Source: Takashimella koratensis (Eukaryota; Basidiomycota; Tremellomycetes; Trichosporonales; Tetragoniomycetaceae). Taken from it: a stretch of 64,000 nt of DNA. Shown here piece by piece: positions 22,204 to 32,369 of the stretch. Under the pieces are notes generated by a model that made no database searches, was not told the DNA's origin, and was given only the letters and a program-made list of their open reading frames with translations. The translations under genes were made by a program, and so were the position numbers. The number at the start of each line of letters is the position of its first letter. The first letter of the stretch is position 1. Location: positions 992,001-1,056,000 of the forward strand of contig BCKT01000002.1 of assembly GCA_003116875.1 (NCBI GenBank). The letters are read 5' to 3'.

Positions 22204-23857
22204 TCACAACTTCGCCCTCACCTGCACAACGTCTACATTTCCATCCTTGCCTCTAACCCCACCCCTCCTATCCTCTGCGATCTTCATCCCAACCCACTCC
22301 TTCAAGGCATCTACCAACTTGTGCACCACCCTTCTCTCCATCCCTGCTCTCAAACATATCCGCACTCTCTCCGCGCCGGGTGGTACCGTTGGCGGCACGA
22401 CGGGGCGTACTATGAACCCCCGTTCGAGGAGGAAGGCCGATAGTGCGTGTGGGTGCGGTGTGAGGAGGCCGTGGATTGGGGAGTAAGGGGAAGGAGCGAG
22501 GTAAGGTGAAGAGGAGTTAGGGAAGGGGGTGGGCGTGGGAGGCGGGAGACGGAGGATATGTGCAGGGGTCCAGGAGAGAAGGGGGGGTAGGAGGTCGTGT
22601 AGGTATGCGGCGAGGGAGAATAGCGATTGACGTTTCTAAGAGGTGGTCAGGATGAGACAATTTAGGTCAAGCAGGCACAGTCGAAGGGAAGAAAGGAGGG
22701 TGAAGGCTTACTTGATCTCCCTCGTCACTCTCGAGCATGTCCCAAGCGCTATGAAGAGCGACAAGCGTGCTATGTGGTAAGGCCGTGGAGAAGATGAGTG
22801 GTCGGGCAAAGTTAATCAAGAATGATCGGATCGTGGGCGAACACAGCAAAACAGCTGAACAACCAGTTGTTAGCGGCGGAACCACTTGGGAAACTTGAGA
22901 CTAGACAACGTTGATGGAGCCGTCACTCACCACCTGAACATCCGACAGCTTTACCAAACGTCATCAGCCGCACGGTGACCCTCCCTTCTCCCGTTTGCTT
23001 GCCCTTCCTCCTCTGCGTTTCTCCTGCCCGTGGCGCCCCAGACACCTCGCCTAGCGCATGAACAACACCTCGCCCTTGTTTGCCGTATACACCCGTCGAG
23101 TGCGCCTCGTCCACGACTACGCACTGTCGGGTGCGCGGGACTTGCTCGTCCAATACGTCGAGGAGGTGTGGGAGGGGTGCAAAGTCGCCGTCCATGGAGT
23201 ACAGTGACTCGAGTGCGAGGAAGACAATGGGTTCCCGTCGATCAGTCGAGCTCGACGATGCGGTAGCTGTTGAGATCAGGCTGAGAGCAGCACGCAGCGA
23301 GTCTGGGTCGTTATGCTCAAACGCCACCCGCCTCTCCTCAGGCACCCTAGACGCCCTCAGTCCCGAGTGGACAGAGGCATGTACGAGCTCGTCGTAGACT
23401 ACGTAGTCTGACGGCTGGGGGACGGACGAGAAGAAAGAGACGTTTGCGTCCCAACCTGAGTTGAATAGGAGAGCGGAGGGGGATTCAAAGTGTGCGGATA
23501 GGCGCTGTTCGAGGATGGAATGGGGAGGGGTGCAGCCGCTCAGAAGACGGGAGCCGGTGGATCCGAGGATTGAGGGAGTAGAGGCGAGGCGAGAGAGGTA
23601 GCCGGATCGGACAGAGTCGGTTTCGGTGACGGAGAGGTAGTCGTTGGACGACTGGGTGGGTCAGGTTAGGCCAACAAGCACGGATGAGAGGAGGTGGGAT
23701 GGGAACGAGGATAGGGAGGAAAGGAGTGATGAGTGCAACGTACAAAGTCTGCCAAGTTTGGGTTCGAGACAGTATCGTATTCTTTGAACTGGCGGAACCT
23801 GCCCTTGGCTTTTCGATCAAGCACGAGCTCACCCAGCCTCGCATCGAGCTCAGCCAT
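22204..23857 (-). CDS. 8-amino-7-oxononanoate synthase-like enzyme with peroxisomal tail (biotin pathway)
   Basis: This is a PLP-dependent alpha-oxoamine synthase. BioF condenses pimeloyl-CoA and alanine in biotin synthesis. From the ATG at 23857 (MAELDARLGELVLDRKAKGR) exons give STGSRLLSGCTPPHSILEQR, ALLFNSGWDANVSFFSSVPQ, VVYDELVHASVHSGLRASR, the cofactor motif VVVDEAHSTGVYGKQGRG, and LMTFGKAVGCSGG with the Schiff-base Lys. After introns come FINFARPLIFSTALPH-like sequence and RGFIVRPVVPPTVPPGAERV. There is no mitochondrial presequence and no glycine/serine-specific feature that would favour ALA synthase or serine palmitoyltransferase. The protein ends ...VRAKL; AKL is a PTS1-type tripeptide, and fungal BioF is known to be peroxisomal. 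Biotin assignment is strong inference. Confidence 0.87.
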
Positions 23858-24919
23858 GGTGCTGGGTCTGCAGTTCTGTCCGTTGAGTCGAGAGCAAGAG
23901 ATTGAGTGGTCAACTGTCAACAGCCGACGGCTTCTGGTTTTTCGGGGATTTCCTGCCGACTGTAATTTCATATGGGGAATGCAATCTTGTTAACCTCAGT
24001 CCCTCATGTTCCTCCTTTTCACCTTGAGCCGTCCCCTGCTTTCCGTCGGCCTGGGGCTCGTCGGAATAGATGCTGGTGGATGGCCCCACGCCGCTGGCAT
24101 CTCGGAGCGGCAATGGATATCCTGCTGCGGGGGTCGAGCGGGGGGATCTTTGGAGCTCCGACGAGTGTTGCAGCTGCTCAAGACTGCTCATATATGACCT
24201 GTCATGGAAGACAAGCGAGCGGTTACCGGTAGCTACCGAGTGGGATCAGGCACCAGAGCTGTCTTGGCCTGGGATCTTTGGTTCGGCCGGTCCGACTAGC
24301 TCGCTGGGTGTAAATTTTTTCCACCGGCCCAGGTGGGTGGGGTCTGACGACGACTGGAGGCACCACGTACCAGACCCCACTACTACTAGCCAATCCTTGT
24401 GCACGACTTGGATGACTCTCGCTACGCGTGACAGGGTACGAGGACTGATGCTATCTTGGACCACTCACGAGTCGGGATGCAGCGGGGCCAAAAGAGGAGA
24501 GTGAGCCCTGTGGATGAATGCACAAGGAGCACGTCAGATCCCCTCCTCCTTACCGGATGAACATTTTTTTTCCCTTGCCCTTTGCTGCCCTGTCTCACTC
24601 CCCTCCCCTCACTGGGCCCAACAAAGTCTCCACTCCCTCCCCTCCTCCCCTCTTCCGCCCACCCCATCGGAACTCGTCGCTACCACTCTTTTCCTCTCCT
24701 CCTCATCACTGTGCATACAACACATCTCGTCACTCCAGCACCCGTCTCCTTGTGCACACCCTTCTCGTCTCGTGCCCGACCCTCCCGACAAGAACGAGCG
24801 CCAAGAGATTCCAGTTCTACTTTAGGACTCGTTTTCAACCTCGACTCGAGTCGACACGCTGCGGCGACTTAACTTCCAACTTGTGAATAGCCAATAGCCA
24901 GCACTCAACGATCCTCGCC
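23858..24919. promoter_or_regulatory. Divergent promoter region, BioF-like gene / ammonium transporter
   Basis: About 1.06 kb separate the two divergent ATGs. It contains a perfect 10-bp inverted repeat, GTGGGGTCTG at about 24337 and CAGACCCCAC at 24371-24380, with a 24-nt loop. The transporter-proximal 350 bp are strongly C/T-rich, as in other leaders here. One GATA-type motif (rc of CTATC, near 24451) is present, which alone is weak evidence for nitrogen control. No gene is seen. Confidence 0.45.
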
Positions 24920-27457
24920 ATGGTCAACGTCACCTACGGCATCCTCACCCAGAACGACGATGGGACCTACACCCTCAACCCATTAGGTACCGACGTCGTG
25001 GTCACTGTCAACGGACAACCATCAGGTGAGTCGAGGTCGTCCTTGTTTGTTCCGAAAATTCAGACAGCGGTGGACAAGACTTGAAAAACAACACAAGAAC
25101 TCGTCGCAATGGATATTTGGTCAATATTTGTGCGAAGCCTGAACGCTGACTTTCCCGCTTAGCGTTCGACGCAGGTGATATCTCGTGGATCTTGACATGC
25201 GCTGCATTGATTATTTTCATGGTGAGCACGGAAGCTAGAAGGAGCAGTCTTGCGATCAACGTTTCAAGTCGACATTGTTCCGGTGCTAGATTTGGCTGCT
25301 GACACCTTCTGTCTAGCTGCCCGGTCTTGGCTACCTCTACAGTGGTCTCGCGAGGCGGAAAAACGCCTTGTCGCTGTTATTCCTTTCCATGGTCTCGCTC
25401 GCGATTGTTAGCTTCCAGTGGTTCTTCATTGGCTACTCTCTCGTCTTCTCGGAGTCTGGCGGCGCGTTCTTCGGTGACGGGCGGTGAGTCCTGGCCCTCA
25501 CCTTCTCCACGTCCACTTGCTTTCCGCTGACACTGTCTTCCGCAGGAACGTTGGGTTCCGCTACGTCCTTGAGCGTCCCGTCCCCGAATCCAACAACAAA
25601 CTACCTGAACTCGTGTTCGCGACATATGAACTCATGTTCGCTGCACTTGTCCCTGCTGTCCTCCTCGGTGCGGCGGCTGAACGGTCCCGGATCTTACCTG
25701 CGATGCTGTTCATCTTCTGCTGGACGACGCTGGTGTACGACCCGCTCGCACACTGGGTCTGGAGCGTGAACGGCTGGGCATACAAGTGGGGCGTCCTCGA
25801 GTGAGTGGATGAGAAGTGAATGTAACGGACGAGGGGACAGTGCTGATGGTTTCGAACAGCTATGCGGGCGGGGTCCCAGTTGAGATTGCGTCAGGGATCG
25901 GCGGGCTCGCGTACTCGTACTTTATCGGAAAACGACGCGGATACGGGACTGAGCGGGTTCTGTTTAAACCCTCAAACGTTGGGTCAGTGTAGTCTGCGTC
26001 TTTGGGGGTTTCGAAGCTGAGCATATGCTGATTGTGACCCCCAGCCACGTCGTTCTTGGTACCGTGTTTCTCTGGGTCGGATGGATGGGCTTCAACGGCG
26101 GCTCATGCTTTGCCGCTTCGCTCAAAGCCGCCATGGCCGTGTTCGTGACCAACCTCGCCGGCAGCGTTGGGTGAGTTGGTCAGGCAAGGCATGTAAGACA
26201 AGGAATGGTACTAATCGCGTCCAGTGGTATCACTTGGTTGATTATGGATTACCGCCTCGAGCGCAAATGGAGCATGGTCGGGTTTTGTACTGGCGCTATT
26301 GCTGGGTACGTTTAGTGATCCAACGCAGAGTTGCGCGGCCTCTTGGCGAAAGTACTGATTTGCCCTTAGTCTCGTCGCTATCACCCCTGCTGCTGGATAC
26401 GTCGGCGCACCGGTGAGTATCTACACACATCTTCACACTCGCTCGTCTTTCTCTTGTCCGTTCGCTAACCATTCCAGGCCGGCGCACTTATCGGTCTTGT
26501 CTCCGCGGGCGTGTCCAACTTGTCCACCCGGCTCAAGGTGTCGATGCGCGTCGACGATCCGATGGATATCTTTGCTGTCCACGCGTTGGCGGGGATCGTG
26601 GGCGTCGTGATGACGGGTTTGTTCACGCAGGCTTCGGTTGCGGCCAATGACGGGTTCAGCGAGATTGACGGTGGCTGGCTGTGAGTGGTTCTCTCCGAAG
26701 GTTCAACCAGTCCTCTGCTTCTCCTCTATAATGGTATTCGCGTTGTGCTGATACAGTCCGCAGCGACCATAACTGGATTCAACTTGGAAAACAAGTCGCA
26801 TGGGCCGTTGTCGGTGTCTCATGGACGTTCGGTGTCACACTCGCCATCATGTTCGTGATCAACCTTATCCCCGGCTGCAAATTCCGCGCGTCCGAGGAGG
26901 CCGAGTTGGTGGGAATGGATGAAGTTGAGCATGACGAGTACGTTGCGGATTATGCGTTCCACGAGCGTGATCTGGAAGGCAACTATGAGCCGCGGAACCA
27001 CTCAATGTCGAGGACGGGGACCCCGCCTTCGCCAACTGGGGCCAACCACGCGCCGGGGAGCGGGATGAATGGGATGGACGAGAAAGCCGCAACGGGTGGA
27101 GTATCCCCGGTCGCACCCGGGATGACGAATGGGAAAGACCTCGAAATGGGTGTAGGTGTGACACCTACCGTCGCGCCTGCGGGGATGGAGGATGAGGACA
27201 ACGATAGGGTCGGACGGAGGTTGAGAGACGGGTCTCAGACCAGGGCCACAGCACGTACGACGAGTGTCTCTCGAGGAGCAGGAGTGGCGTCGGATATTGA
27301 CGGGACGACATTGAGGAGTACAATGTCGGGATCAAGGTCAAGGTCGAGAGGAAGAGGAATGGTAGATAGGGAAACGGTCGCGGATATGATGGCCAGACCG
27401 AGAGGTGAAGAGGCGTTGAGGAAGGTCAGCTCGAGAACGGCAGAGCATAGCGTGTAG
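24920..27457 (+). CDS. Ammonium transporter, Amt/Mep family
   Basis: This is a plasma-membrane ammonium permease with about 11 membrane segments spread over roughly nine exons. From the ATG at 24920 (MVNVTYGILTQNDDGTYTLN) come DAGDISWILTCAALIIFMLP (intron within), GLGYLYSGLARRKNALSLLF, FQWFFIGYSLVFSE, ELVFATYELMFAALVPAVLL, VYDPLAHWVWSVNGW, GGVPVEIASGIGGLAYS, GWMGFNGGS, GITWLIMDYRLERKWS, DIFAVHALAGIVGVVMTGLF and FGVTLAIMFVINLIPGCKFR. Both pore histidines (AHW and AVHALAG) are present, the arrangement seen in Mep2 rather than Mep1/Mep3. A long Arg/Ser/Gly-rich cytosolic tail of about 190 residues ends at 27457 and is a likely regulatory region. Confidence 0.96.
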
Positions 27458-27893
27458 ATGTGTACGGGCGCATAGTTTGGAGAAGTGTAGATGGCGTTAA
27501 AGAGGGGTGATTACTCGTAATCTTCGACATCATCGTTATCAACATTTATCGGCGTATCCGCACAACACTCAACAGTCTAGACTGAGTTACACCTTGATTC
27601 TCTCGTTCCCAATCCATTACCTTCAGTATCCATCCACCTTTTTTACAATCCTTTCCTTCTTTCTCGGTCTGGTACTTGTCGTACGTTCTGCATCGGTCAA
27701 GTCTATACGCTGTCAATGTACAACAATGTACGAATTTAATATCCCCATGCCGCGCTACAGACCCGAAAATTTCTTGTATGGGAGGGTAAACCATGACCTG
27801 GTGTAATCCGCAGTAAGAATCGAGGTCATGATACATACAATAGATGAGAGCTGTACGAAGGTAGGGAAAAGTCTATATCCACCCCTTCGCCCA
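27458..27893. other. Convergent intergenic region, ammonium transporter / DUS4
   Basis: Both genes end toward this stretch. No coding feature is seen. Confidence 0.5.
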
Positions 27894-29642
27894 TTATAAC
27901 AGTGAGTAACCACGGCACGCATCCCAGATAGGTCCCTCCACCTCCCTCGCTCGAACCGCATCGATCCCACGAGAGGCAAGGTACCCTATACTCCCCGCCG
28001 AAGAAGTAAACGAGTTGAACCAGATTTTCTCAGGTTTAGACATGTGTGATTCGAGCATATACGCGAGGTGTCGATGGCTACGAGAGTATAAGTACGATTC
28101 ACGTAAGATTGGGAAGATAGATGTAAGAAGAGAAAGTAAGACGGGGGTTCACGTCACCTACAAGAGAGGAAAGATGAGACCGTAGTCTGTTGAGAGGTTT
28201 ATGAATTGTTCCACGGCGTGTTTCGGGGTCGTTTTGTACCCTGCGAAGAGTGCGGGGCTATCGACGCAAGGTGACCAGGCATCAGCAACACATATCCTTG
28301 TACCCCTGTCCTTCCTCCTTCCCAACCCTTCTTTCTGATTCTCCAAACCGAACCCGGTTCACTCACTTTGCCAAAAGCCCACGAGCAGCCATAACGCCCT
28401 TCACCCCTGTCTCTTTCCTCATTTTCTCTCCATCCTCGACCTCCCATAGATCCCCATTCGCCACGCATGGGACTTCCCCACGCACACAGTCGACCGCGAA
28501 TTTGATCCCAGGCAGGTTGACAGGGTCCGTTGAGGCTTGATGTCGCGTTCGACCGTGGATCGTTATATGTGAGACTTGGGCTTGTAAAGCCGTTCGAATG
28601 AGGAGGTCGGTGAGTCTGAGGCGGTCAGTAACTCAACATACCATTCTCAGACCAAGAGATCAAGGAATCAAGGAATCAAGGAATAAAGAGAACCAGGAGA
28701 TTGTAGAGCAAGAAACGAGCTTTACTCACTTTGGATCCGAATCGATTCTAATCTTGATACTAACTGGCCACCCCCACCCCAATCTATCTTTAACCGCCCT
28801 TACCATATCCCTGACAAGTTCCGGCTTTCTCAACAGTGCGCATCCTATACCTTCTTGGTACGCCCATTTCTGAGGACACCCACAGTTGATATCGAGGCCA
28901 TCGACGTAGGGGCTGATCAACTCGGCGGCATCTGCGAGGGAAGCGCCGTTGGGGGAAGCCATTTGCGCGATGAGCGCGCCGCGAACGAGTCGGGAGTTGG
29001 GAGTAGGTGGGACAAGGGAAGGAGGGAGGCGAGAGGATGGGCGAGGAAGGTGGTAAGTTGTACTGCATGATGGGTGGGGAGTAGAGGGAATGTGGTGAGG
29101 AGAAGAAGAAGAAGAAGAAGAGGTGGATGCGCGACGAGGGTCCATCCAGAATACTCCTCGCTCAGTTGAGGAAGTAGAGAAATCAGATATCCGGGCAGTT
29201 TGAGATCGGCTGAACTCTTCAGCAAGGATCATAGGCGTGTGCGTGACCTATGTGAAGAGGTATCAGTGATTGCTTCAACCTTTGCGACGTCGCAGATGAA
29301 CTCCCAAGCTCGGAAAGGGGCAGCTGGAGATGAGCTCACATGAGTTTCGTAGAGTGATACGAGGTGACGAAATGGGACTGAGCGTGGTCAGTTCAATCCA
29401 TAAGCAAAGATACGAAGAGTATACAAGTCTCAAAAACGATCTCAAGACCCAAATCCTGTTGACATACGTTTAGAGCAGCGGACGAGAGGAGCAAGGACAT
29501 TGACTATCTCGAACTCGTCCAACATGGTTTGGACAGGCAAGACCTCTGGCTCAGGTAAAGCGTCCCAGACCTCTTCTTCAGGCTCGTTCAGTCCTCCGAG
29601 TCGTCCGATTCGGCTGGACTCGCCATGCGCGCCTGTCGTCAT
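27894..29642 (-). CDS. DUS4: tRNA-dihydrouridine synthase, DUS4-type
   Basis: This FMN enzyme reduces uridine to dihydrouridine in the tRNA D-loop; DUS4 acts on U20a/U20b. The ATG at 29642 begins MTTGAHGESSRIGRLGG. Exons give EIVNVLAPLVRCSK, then ETH and HTPMILAEEFSRSQTAR. A Ser/Pro-rich insertion is followed by ALIAQMASPNGASLADAAEL and DGLDINCGCPQKWAYQEGIG, with the catalytic Cys before PQ. Next are WPVSIKIRIDSD and, after introns, VSHITIHGRTRHQA, CVANGDLWEVEDGEK and GVMAARGLLAKPALFAGY. The C-terminal exon spells HRHLAYMLESHMSKPEKIWF and ends ACRGYSLL with TAA at 27894. NCGCPQKWA is diagnostic of the DUS4 branch. Confidence 0.92.
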
Positions 29643-30186
29643 TGTGAGACGTAAAAGGAGGTGTATACGAGTAATGTGAAGAGGTGGAGATATTTGAGAA
29701 GATGAAATTGAAATTTCAGAAGAACGGGGTCCGGATGGTGGGGCCCAATTGTTGCCGTTGAGGCCCTTCCCCGTGTGTCCTTCTCATCCCCGGTGCACTG
29801 GCACGATTGCCGTACCCTTTTGCTCGACCCGAGCTGCTGATAAAGTGGTGATCGTGCATCGACAGACTACAAACGATCTGTCCGACGCGTATGGAGAAAC
29901 CCGGATCAACTGATAGGCGGGTTGATGGTAATACAAACAAGCCGAGAACAGGCAAGCTCTCTCGGTATCTAATCAAGACCTCCTCTCCTCTTCTCTCCTT
30001 TCCTCTACTCTCCTACTGTTATTCGTCACCGCCGGACTTCTTTGCTACGGGACGTCAGCACTACTCCATTCACTATCTGATCGAACCCTCCGTGCCCAGA
30101 TCCCTTCTCAGACCTCACGACATCGGCCAGGACCAGTCCTATCCCACCCCCGACCTATCCCAACGCAATCCAACCCGGCGGCCTAC
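29643..30186. other. Intergenic region between DUS4 and PAM18
   Basis: This is the DUS4 promoter and the PAM18 3' flank, with both genes on the minus strand. A C/T-rich tract (about 29970-30020) is present. No gene is seen. Confidence 0.5.
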
Positions 30187-30808
30187 TCACTCAAGCAGCG
30201 CCTTCGCCTCGTTGACTTTACCCGCCAGGTACGGTGCCCCTCCTCTGTCTGGGTGATTGGCGAGCATGAGCCGTCGGTGTGCGTCTTTCAACTTGTTCGC
30301 GGTAAGTGGTTCCCTATAGGTTGTTAGCTACGCTCAATGGTATAGCTTGAAGAAGAGAAGATCGTAATGACGAAACCAAGCATGACAATTGAGAGAGAAG
30401 ACCGCCCGGTTTCTCAATAAACTGCGGTCCTTCTGTCACTCCCATATCGCAAGCAGATTGTGAACATCCGCTCACTCCGATTGCCAAGACGTTCGCCACC
30501 CTTTTTTACCCAACTCCTTGTTCTCCGGGAGCAACCCCAACACCGATCTCTCCCTGTTCCGACCTCCTAGAAGATCGTCTACCAGCTCTACCAATACACC
30601 TGCTCGTTCGCTTCACCCGCTCGCTGGTGAGCACTCACCTCAGGCCCAAAATCGCAATAGCCTCAGCCTTATCCATCTTCCCCTTGAACCCGCCCTTGAG
30701 GAACTGTTGCGCTCCCGACCGTGCGCCGGCCGTGAGCATCTGGTACGCCACGCGGCCTGCGAAACCTGCCCCGAGGATACCGAGGCCGACAGTGAGTGCG
30801 GAGGCCAT
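30187..30808 (-). CDS. PAM18: Mitochondrial import motor J-protein Pam18/Tim14
   Basis: Pam18 stimulates mtHsp70 ATPase at the TIM23 channel on the matrix side. The ATG at 30808 gives [20 protein letters not shown], a short N-terminus with the single membrane segment. [20 protein letters not shown] follows, before a GTGAGT donor near 30640. The final exon carries [20 protein letters not shown], with the J-domain HPD tripeptide, then [16 protein letters not shown] and TGA at 30187. The protein is small, as expected for Tim14. The gene is head-to-head with eL30, with about 320 bp between ATGs. The middle exon edges were not fixed exactly. Confidence 0.93.
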
Positions 30809-31129
30809 TATGAGTGGGCGAGTTGATGGTCTGTGTGGATGGATGGATACAGAATCAGTCTCGAATGACGAATCCTCTGCTCGGCGTCAAAATTAATCCA
30901 CCGGAACCAAGGAGGTAGAATGCCACATCGCGTGGAAGGGGCCCAAGATCATGAAACACCGACAAACTCCGACCAGCCACGACGAAACTGCACTGTAGCC
31001 AATGCCACATTTTGCTGCTGCTCCCCCCGTCACACCGACCCTTCACCCTACGGTGACCTTGAATTTTCAGCATCTCGTTTCATTTTTTCGTTTCTTCTTC
31101 ATCCTTCAACACCACCCCATCTATCCGCC
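30809..31129. promoter_or_regulatory. Bidirectional promoter, PAM18 / eL30
   Basis: About 320 bp lie between two divergent start codons and must hold both promoters. The eL30 side ends in a T-rich leader (about 31080-31110). I could not assign specific factor sites. Confidence 0.4.
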
Positions 31130-32121
31130 ATGCCCGCCAAGAAGAAGTCCACCAAGACCACCGAGTCCATCAACTCGCGTCTTCAGCTCGTCGTCAAGTC
31201 GGGCAAGTACACCCTTGGCTACAAGCAGGCGCTCAAGCAGCTCCGTAACGGCAAGTGTAAGTATCAGACCAAGCTAGTCTTGGGAGATTTGGGCGTTTAA
31301 AGCGAACCCGGGGCGAAGAGTCGAGTCGAGTCGATACTGGGCTTGGGCTCGTGTTGCCGACTCGACTCTCACCGGGATCGTGGGGACACTGGAGCTCAAG
31401 AGCTGAGAAGGATCGTCCCCGTGCTGACCGATTTGCTCTCCCCCTCTTCTTTTCCTTGGTCATTCTTGGTACATACAGCCAAGCTCATTCTCATCTCGAG
31501 GAACTGCCCCCCTCTCCGCAAATCCGAGCTCGAGTATTACGCCATGCTGTGAGTTTTAGATATGCCCTGGGCAATGTTGTTTCGTTGCGCTTGCTCGGAT
31601 CAACTGCACTGCGACGGATGGAGGAAGGGTCGAGCGAGGGATAGTTGGGATAGGAAAGGGGACGGACTGGTTTGCCTTGAAGAGGTCACCCGACGCCCTG
31701 GTATGCTGAGTAGAGGGACAAGTTGGTGTGTGGGTGCAGCGAGAGGGTGAGAGAGGCCGGAAGCAGGAGGATGGACGATGGAGGATGGGTAGAGACATCG
31801 ACATCAGTGCAGTTGAAAAGAGCGAGCATCCTAACCAGCCAACATCCCTCTGCATCATGGACTACACTAACCCCGCCCAGCTCCAAGACCTCGGTCCACC
31901 ACTACGACGGCTCCAACGTCGACCTCGGTACCGCCGCCGGTAAGCTCTACCGCGTCGGTGTCATGTCCATCCAGGACGCCGGTGACTCGGACCTCGTAAG
32001 TTGCTCGTTCCTCACGCTTCTCTCACCCTATCATCGCCTTTGCTACTTTTACCCCAACCTGCTGTATATCGACTCAGCTGACACGCGGCTACAGCTCCAG
32101 ACTGAGGCCGCTACTGCCTAA
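31130..32121 (+). CDS. RPL30: 60S ribosomal protein eL30
   Basis: This is a large-subunit ribosomal protein; the family binds a kink-turn RNA and in budding yeast represses splicing of its own transcript. Four exons: [20 protein letters not shown]... to NGK (31130 to about 31258); [20 protein letters not shown] to YYAM (about 31482-31552); [20 protein letters not shown] to DAGDSDL (about 31881-31996); and a last exon ending TEAATA at 32121. Length is close to the usual 105-110 residues. The introns are longer than average for the window (roughly 220, 330 and 95 nt). I looked for box C/D snoRNA signals (TGATGA) in the first two and saw none. Confidence 0.95.
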
Positions 32122-32369
32122 ACAACAGATAGTCGAGAGTCGAGATCCGTGATGCACTGTACTTTTAATGGGCAATTGAGAACCAAGCGGCACTTTCATG
32201 GCTTAACCCCTAGTGATACATACTGACAAGTCATTGCAACATTGAGGCTATGATATTGAATCACGACTGACAATATGTGATGAGGAGATACACGAGCTGA
32301 CTGACAGTCGTTCACTATTGGTCGGGATGGACGCTACAAGGGGTAGATAGATGCGATTCACGGCCAAAA
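32122..32369. other. Short convergent intergenic region
   Basis: This lies between the 3' ends of eL30 and the methyltransferase gene. No feature is seen. Confidence 0.5.

Noticed and set aside
22204..23857. ALA synthase or serine palmitoyltransferase for the oxoamine synthase
   Set aside because: No mitochondrial presequence, no membrane segment, short N-terminus and a C-terminal AKL; a BioF-like assignment fits better.
31258..31881. Intronic snoRNA in the eL30 introns
   Set aside because: No C box (TGATGA) with a matching D box was visible in the first two introns.
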